Origin: Stigmatella ashevillena
GTDB lineage: Bacteria > Myxococcota > Myxococcia > Myxococcales > Myxococcaceae
Length of the DNA stretch: 64,000 nt
Direction: 5' to 3'
Assembly (NCBI RefSeq): GCF_028368975.1
Contig: NZ_JAQNDM010000002.1
Location: 7,558,425 to 7,622,424, forward strand
In this document: positions 42,096 to 50,786 of the stretch, one piece after another
Position numbering within the stretch: the first letter of the stretch is position 1
Layout: each line of letters begins with the position of its first letter
Notes under the pieces: model-generated
Seen by the model: only the letters and a program-made list of their open reading frames with translations
What the model was told of the DNA's origin: nothing
Database searches by the model: none
Made by a program: the position numbers and the translations under genes

Positions 42096-44252
42096 TCAGG
42101 GGCGGAAGAGGGCCTCGTCCACCCTCCGCCCCAGCTTCTGGTACTCGCGCCGGGTCGCGTGCAGCAGGTGCTTCTGCGACACCTTCCCGGTGCTGGCCGC
42201 CGCCAGGAAGGCCGCCGCCAGGGCGATGTTGCGGATGTGGCCTCCGGACAGCTCGAAGCGCTGCGCCAGGAAGCCCAGGTCCACGTCCGCCGCGCGCGGC
42301 ACCCCCGCGGGCCAGATGCCTTCCCACAGCCGCCGCCGCTGCCGCTCGTCCGGGAGGCTGTATTCGATGATGAACTGGAAGCGCCGCAGGAAGGCCTCGT
42401 CCAGGTTCCGGCTGAAGTTGGACGCCAGGATGACCATGCCCTCGTAGGCCTCGATGCGCTGGAGCAGGAAGCTCGTCTCCAGGTTGGCGTACCGGTCGTG
42501 CGAGTCCTTCACCTCGCTGCGCTTGCCGAAGAGCGCATCCGCCTCGTCGAAGAAGAGGGCGGTCCCGCTCTCCTCGGCCTCCGAGAACAGCCGCGCCAGG
42601 TGCTTCTCCGTCTCGCCGATGTACTTGCTCACCACCGATGAGAGATCGATCTGGTACAGCTCCACCCCCAGTTCCTTGGCCATGATGCCCGCCGTCAGGG
42701 TCTTGCCGGTGCCGGGGGGCCCGGTGAACAGCAGGTTCAGCCCCTTGCCCGTGGACAGCTTCCGGTCGAAGCCCCACTCGTCCAGGACGAGCTCCCGGTA
42801 GCGGGCGTGGTCGCAGATCTCCCGCAGCCGCGCGAGCTGCTCCTCGGGCAGGACGAGGTCCTCCCAGGTGTTCTGGATGGAAAGGCGGCGGGCCAGGGAG
42901 GAGCGGGGAAGGCCCGTACGGGGCCGGCAGGCCTCGGCGAGATCCACCGGCGTCACCTGTCTCTGAGAGGGCTCTCGCGCGGAGGCCAGCGCCCGGGCCT
43001 TGGCCGCGGCGTGTTGGATCTGCCCAGGTGTGAGATGGTACCGGCTCGCGAGGCGGGCGAGCGTGTCCGTGTCTTCGGCGGCCTGCGGCGGCTCCGCGAG
43101 GGCTTTCTTCCAGAGCCGGGTTCGCTCGCGGGGCTCGGGGTAGGTCTGCTCCAGCAGGAGAAAGTGCCGCGAGCGCAAGCTCCCCTCGGGCTCCCAGGGC
43201 GCCTCGCCCGATAGCAGCACCCAGCCCGAGGTGTTCTCCAGGGCGCGCAACGGCACCGTGCGCGAGGACCGGGTCTCGGTCTCAGAGGAGGGCATGTCGA
43301 GATCCCTCCAGTACGGCACTGCGTCTTGAAGCAGCGCCTCTCGCAACGTCAGGCGCACCACCTCCTCGGCCTCGGGCCCTGGCAGGGGGCTCAGGCTGGG
43401 GCCATCCAGCACGAGCAGACGCTTGCCGAGCGTGGCGCACAGCGCCTCGGCCGTGTCCTGCGGGGCGGAGCCTGAGGGGCCCTGGAGGTAGATGAGCTCG
43501 CCTGCGGGGTCCGGCTGGGCCACGCGCGCGACGAGGGCCTCTGGCAAGGGAGTGCCCTGGAGGTCCGGGCGAGGCGTCACCAGTTGGGCATGGGCCGCCA
43601 GCCGGGAATCCGGCGCATCCGAGTCGAGCACCCACTCCACGAGGCGCCCATCGAGCTTGAAGGCGCTGCCGAGCAGCGTGGGGTGTCCCTGGGGAGGCTC
43701 GGCGAACAGGTGCAGGAGGCCGTGGCGGCGCAGCGGGGCGGTGGGGGCGAAGCGGGCGCGCGCGGCGAGCCGCTCCTCGAAGGTGGCGCAGAACAGCCCC
43801 AGCGTGGTGTCCACGCCGGGCCGCCTGCGGGTGACGTCGTCGTTCAGGTAGGCGAAGAGCCGCTCGTAGCGGAGGTCCACCTCCGGTGCGAGCGCCAGCA
43901 GCAGCACGTCGAAGTCGAAGTCCGTGAGCCCGAAGCGAGGCAGGAGGGCCCACAGGCGGGGCGGTGTGCCGCTCTGAATCGAGGCGGCGCGTTGCTGGGT
44001 GAGCTTTTCCGCGAGCCGAGCCGCCTGCTGCTCGAGCTCTGGCGCTTCGGGCGCGGTGCTCCAGTGGGGTGAGCCCAGGGGCCTGAGGAAGAGGGATTCG
44101 ACTTCCTCCTCCGAGATGGTCAACCCGCGCAGCGCGTCGTCGCCCGCGGCCTGCCGTGCTCGCAGCGACTGGAGCCGCAGCAGCAGGTCGATGCGTTCGA
44201 GCTCGGCCCGGAGGGGGTCCACCGCTGGAGGGGAGAGCGCGGACGGGTTCAT
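42096..44252 (-). CDS. eCIS AAA+ ATPase (Afp15-like)
   Basis: A 718-aa protein; ATG 44252 overlaps the tape-measure stop (ATGA). The N-terminal half (1-420) is helical and eCIS-specific, with a degenerate ATPase-like portion (ELIYLQGPSGSAPQDTAEALC). The C-terminal AAA+ module has Walker A GPPGTGKT (about residue 510), Walker B ALFFDEADALFGKR (about 565), sensor VILASNFSRNLDEAFLRRF, and SGGHIRNIALAAAFLA as the lid. Afp15 is required for assembly of contractile particles and probably remodels baseplate or tail proteins. It is last gene of the leftward operon. Confidence 0.93.
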   Translation of the reverse strand: MNPSALSPPAVDPLRAELERIDLLLRLQSLRARQAAGDDALRGLTISEEEVESLFLRPLGSPHWSTAPEAPELEQQAARLAEKLTQQRAASIQSGTPPRLWALLPRFGLTDFDFDVLLLALAPEVDLRYERLFAYLNDDVTRRRPGVDTTLGLFCATFEERLAARARFAPTAPLRRHGLLHLFAEPPQGHPTLLGSAFKLDGRLVEWVLDSDAPDSRLAAHAQLVTPRPDLQGTPLPEALVARVAQPDPAGELIYLQGPSGSAPQDTAEALCATLGKRLLVLDGPSLSPLPGPEAEEVVRLTLREALLQDAVPYWRDLDMPSSETETRSSRTVPLRALENTSGWVLLSGEAPWEPEGSLRSRHFLLLEQTYPEPRERTRLWKKALAEPPQAAEDTDTLARLASRYHLTPGQIQHAAAKARALASAREPSQRQVTPVDLAEACRPRTGLPRSSLARRLSIQNTWEDLVLPEEQLARLREICDHARYRELVLDEWGFDRKLSTGKGLNLLFTGPPGTGKTLTAGIMAKELGVELYQIDLSSVVSKYIGETEKHLARLFSEAEESGTALFFDEADALFGKRSEVKDSHDRYANLETSFLLQRIEAYEGMVILASNFSRNLDEAFLRRFQFIIEYSLPDERQRRRLWEGIWPAGVPRAADVDLGFLAQRFELSGGHIRNIALAAAFLAAASTGKVSQKHLLHATRREYQKLGRRVDEALFRP

Positions 44253-47200
44253 TTGCGCCACCGGATGAAGAGGGGCTGTGGCATCCAGGGCAGCTTCACC
44301 AGAGACAGCGGCCAGGGCCAGGAGTCGAGCAGGATGTCGAGCGTCTTGGGCTCCACCTCCAGGTTCCACTTTCCGTCCCCGGAGGTGAGCCTCCCCTCGC
44401 GGCAGAGGAACGAGCCGCGTAGGCCGGGGATGGAGGTGTTCTGGAGGGCCTTCCAGCTCTGGAGCACGAAGGAGAGCAGGCCCTCGGAGAGGGCGCGGGT
44501 CTCGCTGTCCACCTCCAGGGAGAGAGGCACGGGCCAGTCCGCCTCCAGCCCACACAGGAGCTTGCCCAGGGTGAGCTCGGTCTCCTGGAACGAGACGAGG
44601 CCCGTGGCCAGGAACTGGAGAAGCCCGGTAGCCCGCTCCTGGCTGGCCGTGTCGCGGAACGCGTTGTTCTCCACGAGCTTCAGCCGCTCGAAGTAACGGG
44701 ACAGCAGAGGCCAGAGCAGCACGAGGCCGGCGGTGCGGGTGGAGAAGCTGAGGCCGACAGGAGGCGGCTCGGGCGTGTCCGGGCGCCGGGAGGAGGACTT
44801 CGGCGGGGGCTTCGGAGGGACAGCTGGAGCGGGGGGACGAGAGGGCTTGGGCGATTCGCGGGGAGGCGGGGCGAGCAGGCGGGCCCCTGCGGGCAGCGTG
44901 GCCATGCGCGAGAGCCACCGAGGTTCGCGCCGGGCCAGGTGCGCGATGAAGAGGCTCAGCAAGTGTCCCCGCCCCTTGGCGTGGCCGGTCCAGTCGAGCC
45001 ACACGAAGCGCCAGAAGGTTTGCCGCAGGCCCATGCGGTCCGTTTCGGTGAGCTGGGGAGCGCTCAGAAAGTCCTGGAGGGGGGCGAGCGCGCTGGCCAC
45101 GGTCTCCCGGTGCTGCGGGTGCTTCCACGTGAAGAGGCGCAACATGTCCTCCTCCTTGAGGGTTCGGAGCGCCCGGCGCCGCACGGCCTCCTCTCGCAGC
45201 AGGGAGGCCAGCCGGCGGTGAACGGCGGGAGGCTCCTCTCGCTCGACGCGATCGAGCCACCGCGGGAAGTGCTCTTGGAGGGGGTGCCCGACGTCGCTAC
45301 CCTCTTCGAAAAGCAGGAAGCGCTCCACGACGCGGACAGCGCTCTTGGGCTCGGCGGGAGCAGGAGGCTTGGGAGGGACTGCGGCCCGCCGGGCAGCCTC
45401 GGCCGCGAGTCCCCGCACGGCGTCACGCAGCGAGCCCGCGCGCGCCCGGGGACGTTGGGTGGCCAGCTCGAGGACGCGTTCCCACGGTAGTCCGAGCAGG
45501 GTGGCCACCTGACGCAAGAGGGCTTCGAGCAGGGCTTCTGGAGCCGGTGCCCGCCCTTGGAGCGTGAGCAGGTGGGCCAGCGCCGCGAGCCGGACGGCCC
45601 GCCGGAACTCGCGAGGGAGCATCCGGTGCAGAGGGTTTTGGCGGGAGACCTGGGGGAGGGTCTCCACGAAGGCCACGATGGCCAGGGTCAGGGTCCGGTG
45701 CGCGGGGGGCACCAGCGCATGGAGGAGTCTGCCGGGGGCGGGTGAGGAGCCCTCGCGCGCGAGATGGCTTGCGAGCTCCTCGGCATGGGGGAGTTCCTTC
45801 AGGAGGGAGGCAACGTGAGCGGGGGAGGCGCGCGAGGCGCGCTCGAGGAGGACGCCCAAGCCCATGTGCGGCTCGGAGGGATCCATCGGAGTGATGTGAA
45901 GCAGCGCCTGCCTCAAGCGTGACAGGGATGCAGTCGAGGCTTCCGGGGTGGAGGGCAATGACTCCCCGGTGGGGGGTGGCAGGGCTGGGGCGAGGTGCGA
46001 GTGGAGGAGCGCCAGCCCGGATCGAGAGAGCCCTTTCAGGATCGCCATCACCTGCGAGGGCGAGGAGGCCATGGCGCGCTCCAGGAGGGAGCCCAGGTCA
46101 ACCGAGCCGCCGGAGGAATCAGGAGAGGAGCCAGGAGGCGAGTGCGAAGGGAGGTGCGAGAGCAGGAGCAGGGCATGTCTCAGGGAAGCCAACTCCGGAG
46201 GCAAACTCTCCGAGAGAGGAGAGTCGTCCGGTGCTCGTACTGGCAGAGCCAGTGCACGGGTTTCTGGAAGCAAGAGAGAGAGAAGTCCATCGCGTCCAGA
46301 AGCATGGGCCAGCAGTGGAGGAGGTGTGTCCGACTCTGGAGGCGAGCCGCTGGTGAGGGACAAGGACGCAGGGGTTTGTTCGGGCTCAGCAGAAGCAGCA
46401 GGCGTCTGAGGTGAGAGAATGAGCGCCAGGGAGGAACTGGGAAGTGCGCGCAGCAGGGCGAGGACCTTGGAGGGGGAGGAGGTCATGGCGCGCTCCAGCA
46501 GGGAGCCCAGGTCAATCGATCCGCCGGAGGAGCCAGGAGAGGCGAGCTGAAGCAAGGCGAGCCTCACCTGCTCCAGGACAGAGGTCGGGTCATCCGAAGC
46601 AGGGAAGGCCTCCGTCAGGGACGCAGGAGGCGAGTGCGAAGGAAGGTGCGAGAGCAGAAGCGTCAGCAAGGAGCTGGGCAATTCGCGCAAGAGCGCGACG
46701 ACCTGAGCAGGAGAGGAGCGCATGGCGCGCTCCAGCAGAGAACTCAGGGCGAGCGAGTCGCTAGGAGAACCAGGAGGAGCGAGCAGGAGCAGGGCATGTC
46801 TCAGGGGAGCCAGCTCCGGAGGCAAGCTCTCCGTGAGAGGAGATGCCTCCTGCGCGTGTTCCGAGGCAATCGCCAGCACCCGGGAGGGCGAGGCGGCCAT
46901 GGCGCGCTCCAAGAGGGTGCTCAGCGCGATCGAGCCGCCATCAGCGCCCGGAGAAGTGATCTGGAGCAGGGACTGTCTCAACCGCGCCAGCCTCGGAGTC
47001 GAGTCAGCGGAGAGGGTTGCTTCGAGCCCGGACGAAGTGCGCGCCAGACCTCGTGTGCGCTCTTGCCGCCACTCCCGGTAGAGCGAGCCCACGTGCAACA
47101 CCAGGGGGTGAAGGGCCGTGGCGGAGCGCGGCAGAGGCGCAAGTTGCTGCCACACCCATGACAGGAGTCGGCCGTACTCCAGGTTGTCATGCGCCGCCAT

Positions 47201-48628
47201 GCGCTCCAACGTTGCGCGGATGAAGCTCCGCATGCTGAACGCCGAGCCATGCTGGAGGACCAAGACATCCAGAATGAAGCGCCACCGCACCCGGCGGAAT
47301 GCCTGCGCATCCACCCGGAGAAGGGGCCGGTGCTCGTGCGAGCGCTGCAACTGCCGCGAGTAGTCGAGCACCTCCTCTGCATGGGAGGGCACCACCACGC
47401 GAACGAGCGATTCCAGCACGGGCTCGGGCCGCGCCGCCAGTTGGAGCCGCACCCGTGGTCGGCCCCAGTGGGCCAGCAGCACGAACCGCAGGCGAGCGGG
47501 AGCCTGGGCAGCGGCAGGGAAGGACTCATCGAACCGGAGGCCCCACACGTTGGTTTCCAACGCGGGCAGCTCCTTCACCAGCATCTCGCGCACGAACGCC
47601 AGGCTCTTCTCGATGCGTGAGTCCTCGCCAGCCCCCGCGTCTCCCTCACCCGCCTTCGCCTCTGGGAGGAAAGAGGTTCCCGCTTCGAGAGACTCCTGCC
47701 ACAGCGTGTCGAGCACGGCGCGCAGCGAGTATCCACTCCGGGGAAAGCGGGCCTCATGGGTGGCCTGCCGCAGGTGGGCCAGCAGCTCCCCGTAATCCAC
47801 GTTGAAGCGCTGGGCCATGGCGGAGATCGTGGAGCGCACGAACATCCTCGTGTTGAACCGCGAGCCGCACTCCACCAACAGGTAGGCGAGCACGAACTCC
47901 CACTTCGCCACCCGGAAGTCCTGCTGGGCCGCGGGCAGGAAGGACTCCGCGCTCTGGTGCCGCTCCCACTCCTCCAAGTACGAGAGGACAAAGGGCGCAT
48001 GGGAGCGCTCGAGCACGCGCACCACGCCTTGGAGCCCTGGCTCGGTGAGCTGAAGCGCCAACCGTCGCCGCACCCGCGCCTGCTGCCCGGTCTCGCGCAG
48101 CACCCGGCGAGCCTCGTCCTCCGAGTCGCGCGCCACGCGCTCCAGCAGCCCCTCCAACCTCCACGCCTCTTCCTCTGTGTGCCACCAAGGCACGGTGCCA
48201 TGCAGGAGCAGGAAGCGCAGACCTTCCCGGAGGCGCTGCTTCGCCGAGAGGCGCTCCGGGGCCTTGAGCGCGGGCAGCTCCTCCACCGTGCCCGTCGAGG
48301 ACATTCCCGTGGGCGCCGTCCCTTCCCCGCTCAGCGAGGGCGGCAGTCCCGCCAGCGCCGCCTCCAGCGCGCGGCACGTGGCCTCGATCAGATCCTCCTC
48401 CAGGTGGCTTTCCCGGATCACCCCTGCGTCAAGCTCCAGCCGATCCAGGCGTATCACCTCCTCCTCCGAGGCGTGGCGGGACAGGACGTGGGCGAGGGCC
48501 TCCCCCAACGGCCCCTGACACAGCCGGCTCAGGCGTTCCCAGAGGGCGGGCGCCCGGTCGGGGGAGGCGCTCGTGGCTTCCACGAGCAACCGCTGCACGG
48601 CGTGCGTCTGGCGCTCCTGAGGGCTCAT
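44249..48628 (-). CDS. eCIS tape-measure protein with internal repeats (Afp14-like)
   Basis: A 1459-aa helical protein; ATG 48628 overlaps the previous stop (ATGA). N-terminal (1-110): VIRLDRLELDAGVIRESHLEEDLI. Two related LRFLLLHGTVPWW- and FVLSYLEEWERH-type segments follow. Residues about 540-955 are repeats with LLERAMxSSP cores. The C-terminal third (about 1060-1459) has RFLLFEEGSDVGHPLQEHFPRWLDRVE, GLVLLWPLLSRYFERLKLVENNAFRD and KLPWMPQPLFIRWRK, the recognisable C-terminus of contractile-injection tape-measure proteins. It sets tube length; 1459 aa would imply a long particle if length scales as in phages. Confidence 0.88.
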   Translation of the reverse strand: MSPQERQTHAVQRLLVEATSASPDRAPALWERLSRLCQGPLGEALAHVLSRHASEEEVIRLDRLELDAGVIRESHLEEDLIEATCRALEAALAGLPPSLSGEGTAPTGMSSTGTVEELPALKAPERLSAKQRLREGLRFLLLHGTVPWWHTEEEAWRLEGLLERVARDSEDEARRVLRETGQQARVRRRLALQLTEPGLQGVVRVLERSHAPFVLSYLEEWERHQSAESFLPAAQQDFRVAKWEFVLAYLLVECGSRFNTRMFVRSTISAMAQRFNVDYGELLAHLRQATHEARFPRSGYSLRAVLDTLWQESLEAGTSFLPEAKAGEGDAGAGEDSRIEKSLAFVREMLVKELPALETNVWGLRFDESFPAAAQAPARLRFVLLAHWGRPRVRLQLAARPEPVLESLVRVVVPSHAEEVLDYSRQLQRSHEHRPLLRVDAQAFRRVRWRFILDVLVLQHGSAFSMRSFIRATLERMAAHDNLEYGRLLSWVWQQLAPLPRSATALHPLVLHVGSLYREWRQERTRGLARTSSGLEATLSADSTPRLARLRQSLLQITSPGADGGSIALSTLLERAMAASPSRVLAIASEHAQEASPLTESLPPELAPLRHALLLLAPPGSPSDSLALSSLLERAMRSSPAQVVALLRELPSSLLTLLLSHLPSHSPPASLTEAFPASDDPTSVLEQVRLALLQLASPGSSGGSIDLGSLLERAMTSSPSKVLALLRALPSSSLALILSPQTPAASAEPEQTPASLSLTSGSPPESDTPPPLLAHASGRDGLLSLLLPETRALALPVRAPDDSPLSESLPPELASLRHALLLLSHLPSHSPPGSSPDSSGGSVDLGSLLERAMASSPSQVMAILKGLSRSGLALLHSHLAPALPPPTGESLPSTPEASTASLSRLRQALLHITPMDPSEPHMGLGVLLERASRASPAHVASLLKELPHAEELASHLAREGSSPAPGRLLHALVPPAHRTLTLAIVAFVETLPQVSRQNPLHRMLPREFRRAVRLAALAHLLTLQGRAPAPEALLEALLRQVATLLGLPWERVLELATQRPRARAGSLRDAVRGLAAEAARRAAVPPKPPAPAEPKSAVRVVERFLLFEEGSDVGHPLQEHFPRWLDRVEREEPPAVHRRLASLLREEAVRRRALRTLKEEDMLRLFTWKHPQHRETVASALAPLQDFLSAPQLTETDRMGLRQTFWRFVWLDWTGHAKGRGHLLSLFIAHLARREPRWLSRMATLPAGARLLAPPPRESPKPSRPPAPAVPPKPPPKSSSRRPDTPEPPPVGLSFSTRTAGLVLLWPLLSRYFERLKLVENNAFRDTASQERATGLLQFLATGLVSFQETELTLGKLLCGLEADWPVPLSLEVDSETRALSEGLLSFVLQSWKALQNTSIPGLRGSFLCREGRLTSGDGKWNLEVEPKTLDILLDSWPWPLSLVKLPWMPQPLFIRWRK
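45770..47010 (-). repeat. Five tandem imperfect repeats inside the tape-measure gene
   Basis: Five blocks centred near 45850, 46090, 46505, 46740 and 46905 (minus strand) each encode a core like SIDLGSLLERAMTSSPSKVLALLRALPSS. Each core is preceded by a helix of the type LRxALLxLxSP. Spacing between blocks is uneven (about 165-415 bp) because Pro/Ser-rich linkers differ in length. Such repeats make the gene prone to in-frame expansion and contraction. Confidence 0.85.
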
Positions 48629-50781
48629 GGGCTCACGGCCTGCCGGGTGCGCATGGCCTCGAGCAGCCACTTCGCGAGCGCATAAGCCGAGCCGCTCGTC
48701 TTCACCTCCACCGACTGTTCGTCACTGCCGGTCGCGTCCAAGGGCGGCAGCCCATCCGCGTACCACTGCTCGACGAGCGCTGTGAAGGCGTCCATCGCGT
48801 CGGATTCGATCCACAAGAAGACGTGGTCCAGGTGAGCCGGAGCGCTCTCGCGGATGAAGGACTCCACATAATCCTGGAAGCCGGGACGCAGGGGAAACCA
48901 GGTCCAGTTGGTGAGGACATGGGTGATGCGCAGGCAGAAGAAGTCCTTGTCCAGCAGGACGGTGCCGGACCCTTGGGTCGGGGCCTCCGAGGGCAGTGCC
49001 CCGAGAAAGAGCGGGTGCTCCATCAAATAGTACGAGCGGCCTAGATAGAGCGTGTCGTCCGTGCCCGAGCCTCCTGCCTCGATCGAGGAGGCGTACTGGC
49101 GCAGTGGCTCGCGTGGCCCTGCCGCCAGCATCAGGTTCACGCGGTGCTCGAGCCCCGAGACGTTGCTGGGCAAGGGTTTGAGCTGTCGGCGAGCCTCTTC
49201 CAGATCGAAGGCGAGGTGCCGCTGCGCGCTGAGCTCCGGATAGCGGGCCAGGTAGCGGCGCTTCTGCTCCAGGGTCTCGAAGTTCTGCCAGTCCAGCGAC
49301 GGCATGGACTCAGCGAAGCGCGCCAGGAGGCAATCCAGGAATCGCTCGGGTTGGCCGAACGCCTCATTCCAGCTGTCGACGATGGCGCGCATGCCGGAGG
49401 CATAGGGGTTGGCGGGGTCCTCCTGATACGACGCCCAGGCGGCCACCTGGGACTGGACCGGAGCGCTCGGTGGCAGCACCGGGCTCCCCTTCAGGACCGT
49501 GTCCGCCCCTTCGAGGGCGTACAGCGGCTGCCAGACATAGGGAGGCACAGGCTCGCGGCAGGAGAGCAACCGGGGCGCATGGGCGAGCTGGGCGAAGGCA
49601 TTGGCGAGCAGCTGCTCGAACACGAACAGATACGCGCGCAGTTGGCGGACCTGGGCCACGCGCAGGGGCGGCGCATCCGCAGGCAGCGCATTGCGCTCCA
49701 GGCGGTAGCAAGGCGGCAGGGTGTCCTGGACGGGGTCATACCGGCGCACGTCCGAGAAGCTCCCGCGGGAGACGCTGTCCGCCCAGAGGCCGAGCACATT
49801 CGGGCCCGCGCCTCCGCCGGGCGGCGGCGCCATCGCGGGCAGGCGGGCCAGGGGAGCCATCGGCTTCCAGGAGGCCCGGCCCTGGAGGACGGTGATGTCA
49901 TTGCCGGCCGCCCCCGGATCCCACTCGAACGCGCGGGGAGTGCCCTCGGCGCCCTGGCCCTGCGAGAGCGGGAGCACCTCCAGGACGACAATCTCCTCGA
50001 TGGTCTCGACCGATAGCAGCGCCTGCGCCACCAACTCGTGGAGCTGCTCCGGCGTTCGGGGTTCCCACAAGTCGGCGTCCTGGACAGACCCTCGGGACAA
50101 CAGCGGCCCTTCAAAGAGCTCCTCGGGAGGCGTGTTGTCCTCCGAGGGCGCGGGGTAGGGCTGGAAGACGATGGGAGGGGTGAGCGCGCGAGCCACAGCG
50201 TTCCGTGCCTCCAGCAGCACCTGTTCGGGGAGCGCATCCTGACTCACCCGGATGCAGAGGGTGAGGTACACGGGCTCGGGAGCAATGCACGTCACGGTGT
50301 CGAAAGCGTCCCCGAGCGACCGGTAGCGGCTCAGGCACTGTTTCGCTGAGTCCACGAACGTGGCCTGCTCCTCTTCGAGCAATGAAGAGGCCGGGAGCAG
50401 CCACACCTGAGCATGTCCCGCCAGGAGTTCATCCGGGCTCGGGGTGAACCAGAGGTTGGCCAGACCCGGGAGCTGATCCAACACCCCCTTGCGCAGGTCC
50501 AGCAGGGTGACGGGGGCGCAAGGGAAGATGCGCGGAGGCGTGAAGAGGCAGGCGCCCTCGAGGTCCACCCGGCCGAGTTCGTCCGCCATCAGGTCGGGAA
50601 TGGACAGGTCGGCCCGGTAGCCGAGATCCGTCAGCCCATACGCGAGCGCCTCCAGCAGGGTGACGCCCGGATCATGCTCGTTGTAGTCCGTCCACTGCTG
50701 GCCGGCGAGCGCCTCGAGCGTCTTCAGCCCCTCGGCGACGAGCGCATTCCAGTCCACGGCCTTGGAGTCGGGAGGGGGCAT
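48625..50781 (-). CDS. eCIS baseplate protein (Afp12-like, second J-type)
   Basis: A 718-aa protein; ATG 50781 is chosen (GTG 50790, overlapping the upstream stop, is a close alternative). The N-terminus WTDYNEHDPGVTLLEALAYGLTDLGYRADLSIPDLMAD is the hallmark shared by gp6/J-like wedge proteins in eCIS. A mid-part has RVAQVRQLRAYLFVFEQLLANAFAQLAHAP. The C-terminus has HPLFLG, FCLRITHVLTNWTWFPLRPGFQDYVESFIRESAPAHL. It should form baseplate wedges with the large J protein. The stop overlaps the tape-measure start. Confidence 0.85.
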   Translation of the reverse strand: MPPPDSKAVDWNALVAEGLKTLEALAGQQWTDYNEHDPGVTLLEALAYGLTDLGYRADLSIPDLMADELGRVDLEGACLFTPPRIFPCAPVTLLDLRKGVLDQLPGLANLWFTPSPDELLAGHAQVWLLPASSLLEEEQATFVDSAKQCLSRYRSLGDAFDTVTCIAPEPVYLTLCIRVSQDALPEQVLLEARNAVARALTPPIVFQPYPAPSEDNTPPEELFEGPLLSRGSVQDADLWEPRTPEQLHELVAQALLSVETIEEIVVLEVLPLSQGQGAEGTPRAFEWDPGAAGNDITVLQGRASWKPMAPLARLPAMAPPPGGGAGPNVLGLWADSVSRGSFSDVRRYDPVQDTLPPCYRLERNALPADAPPLRVAQVRQLRAYLFVFEQLLANAFAQLAHAPRLLSCREPVPPYVWQPLYALEGADTVLKGSPVLPPSAPVQSQVAAWASYQEDPANPYASGMRAIVDSWNEAFGQPERFLDCLLARFAESMPSLDWQNFETLEQKRRYLARYPELSAQRHLAFDLEEARRQLKPLPSNVSGLEHRVNLMLAAGPREPLRQYASSIEAGGSGTDDTLYLGRSYYLMEHPLFLGALPSEAPTQGSGTVLLDKDFFCLRITHVLTNWTWFPLRPGFQDYVESFIRESAPAHLDHVFLWIESDAMDAFTALVEQWYADGLPPLDATGSDEQSVEVKTSGSAYALAKWLLEAMRTRQAVSP

Positions 50782-50786
50782 GGGGC

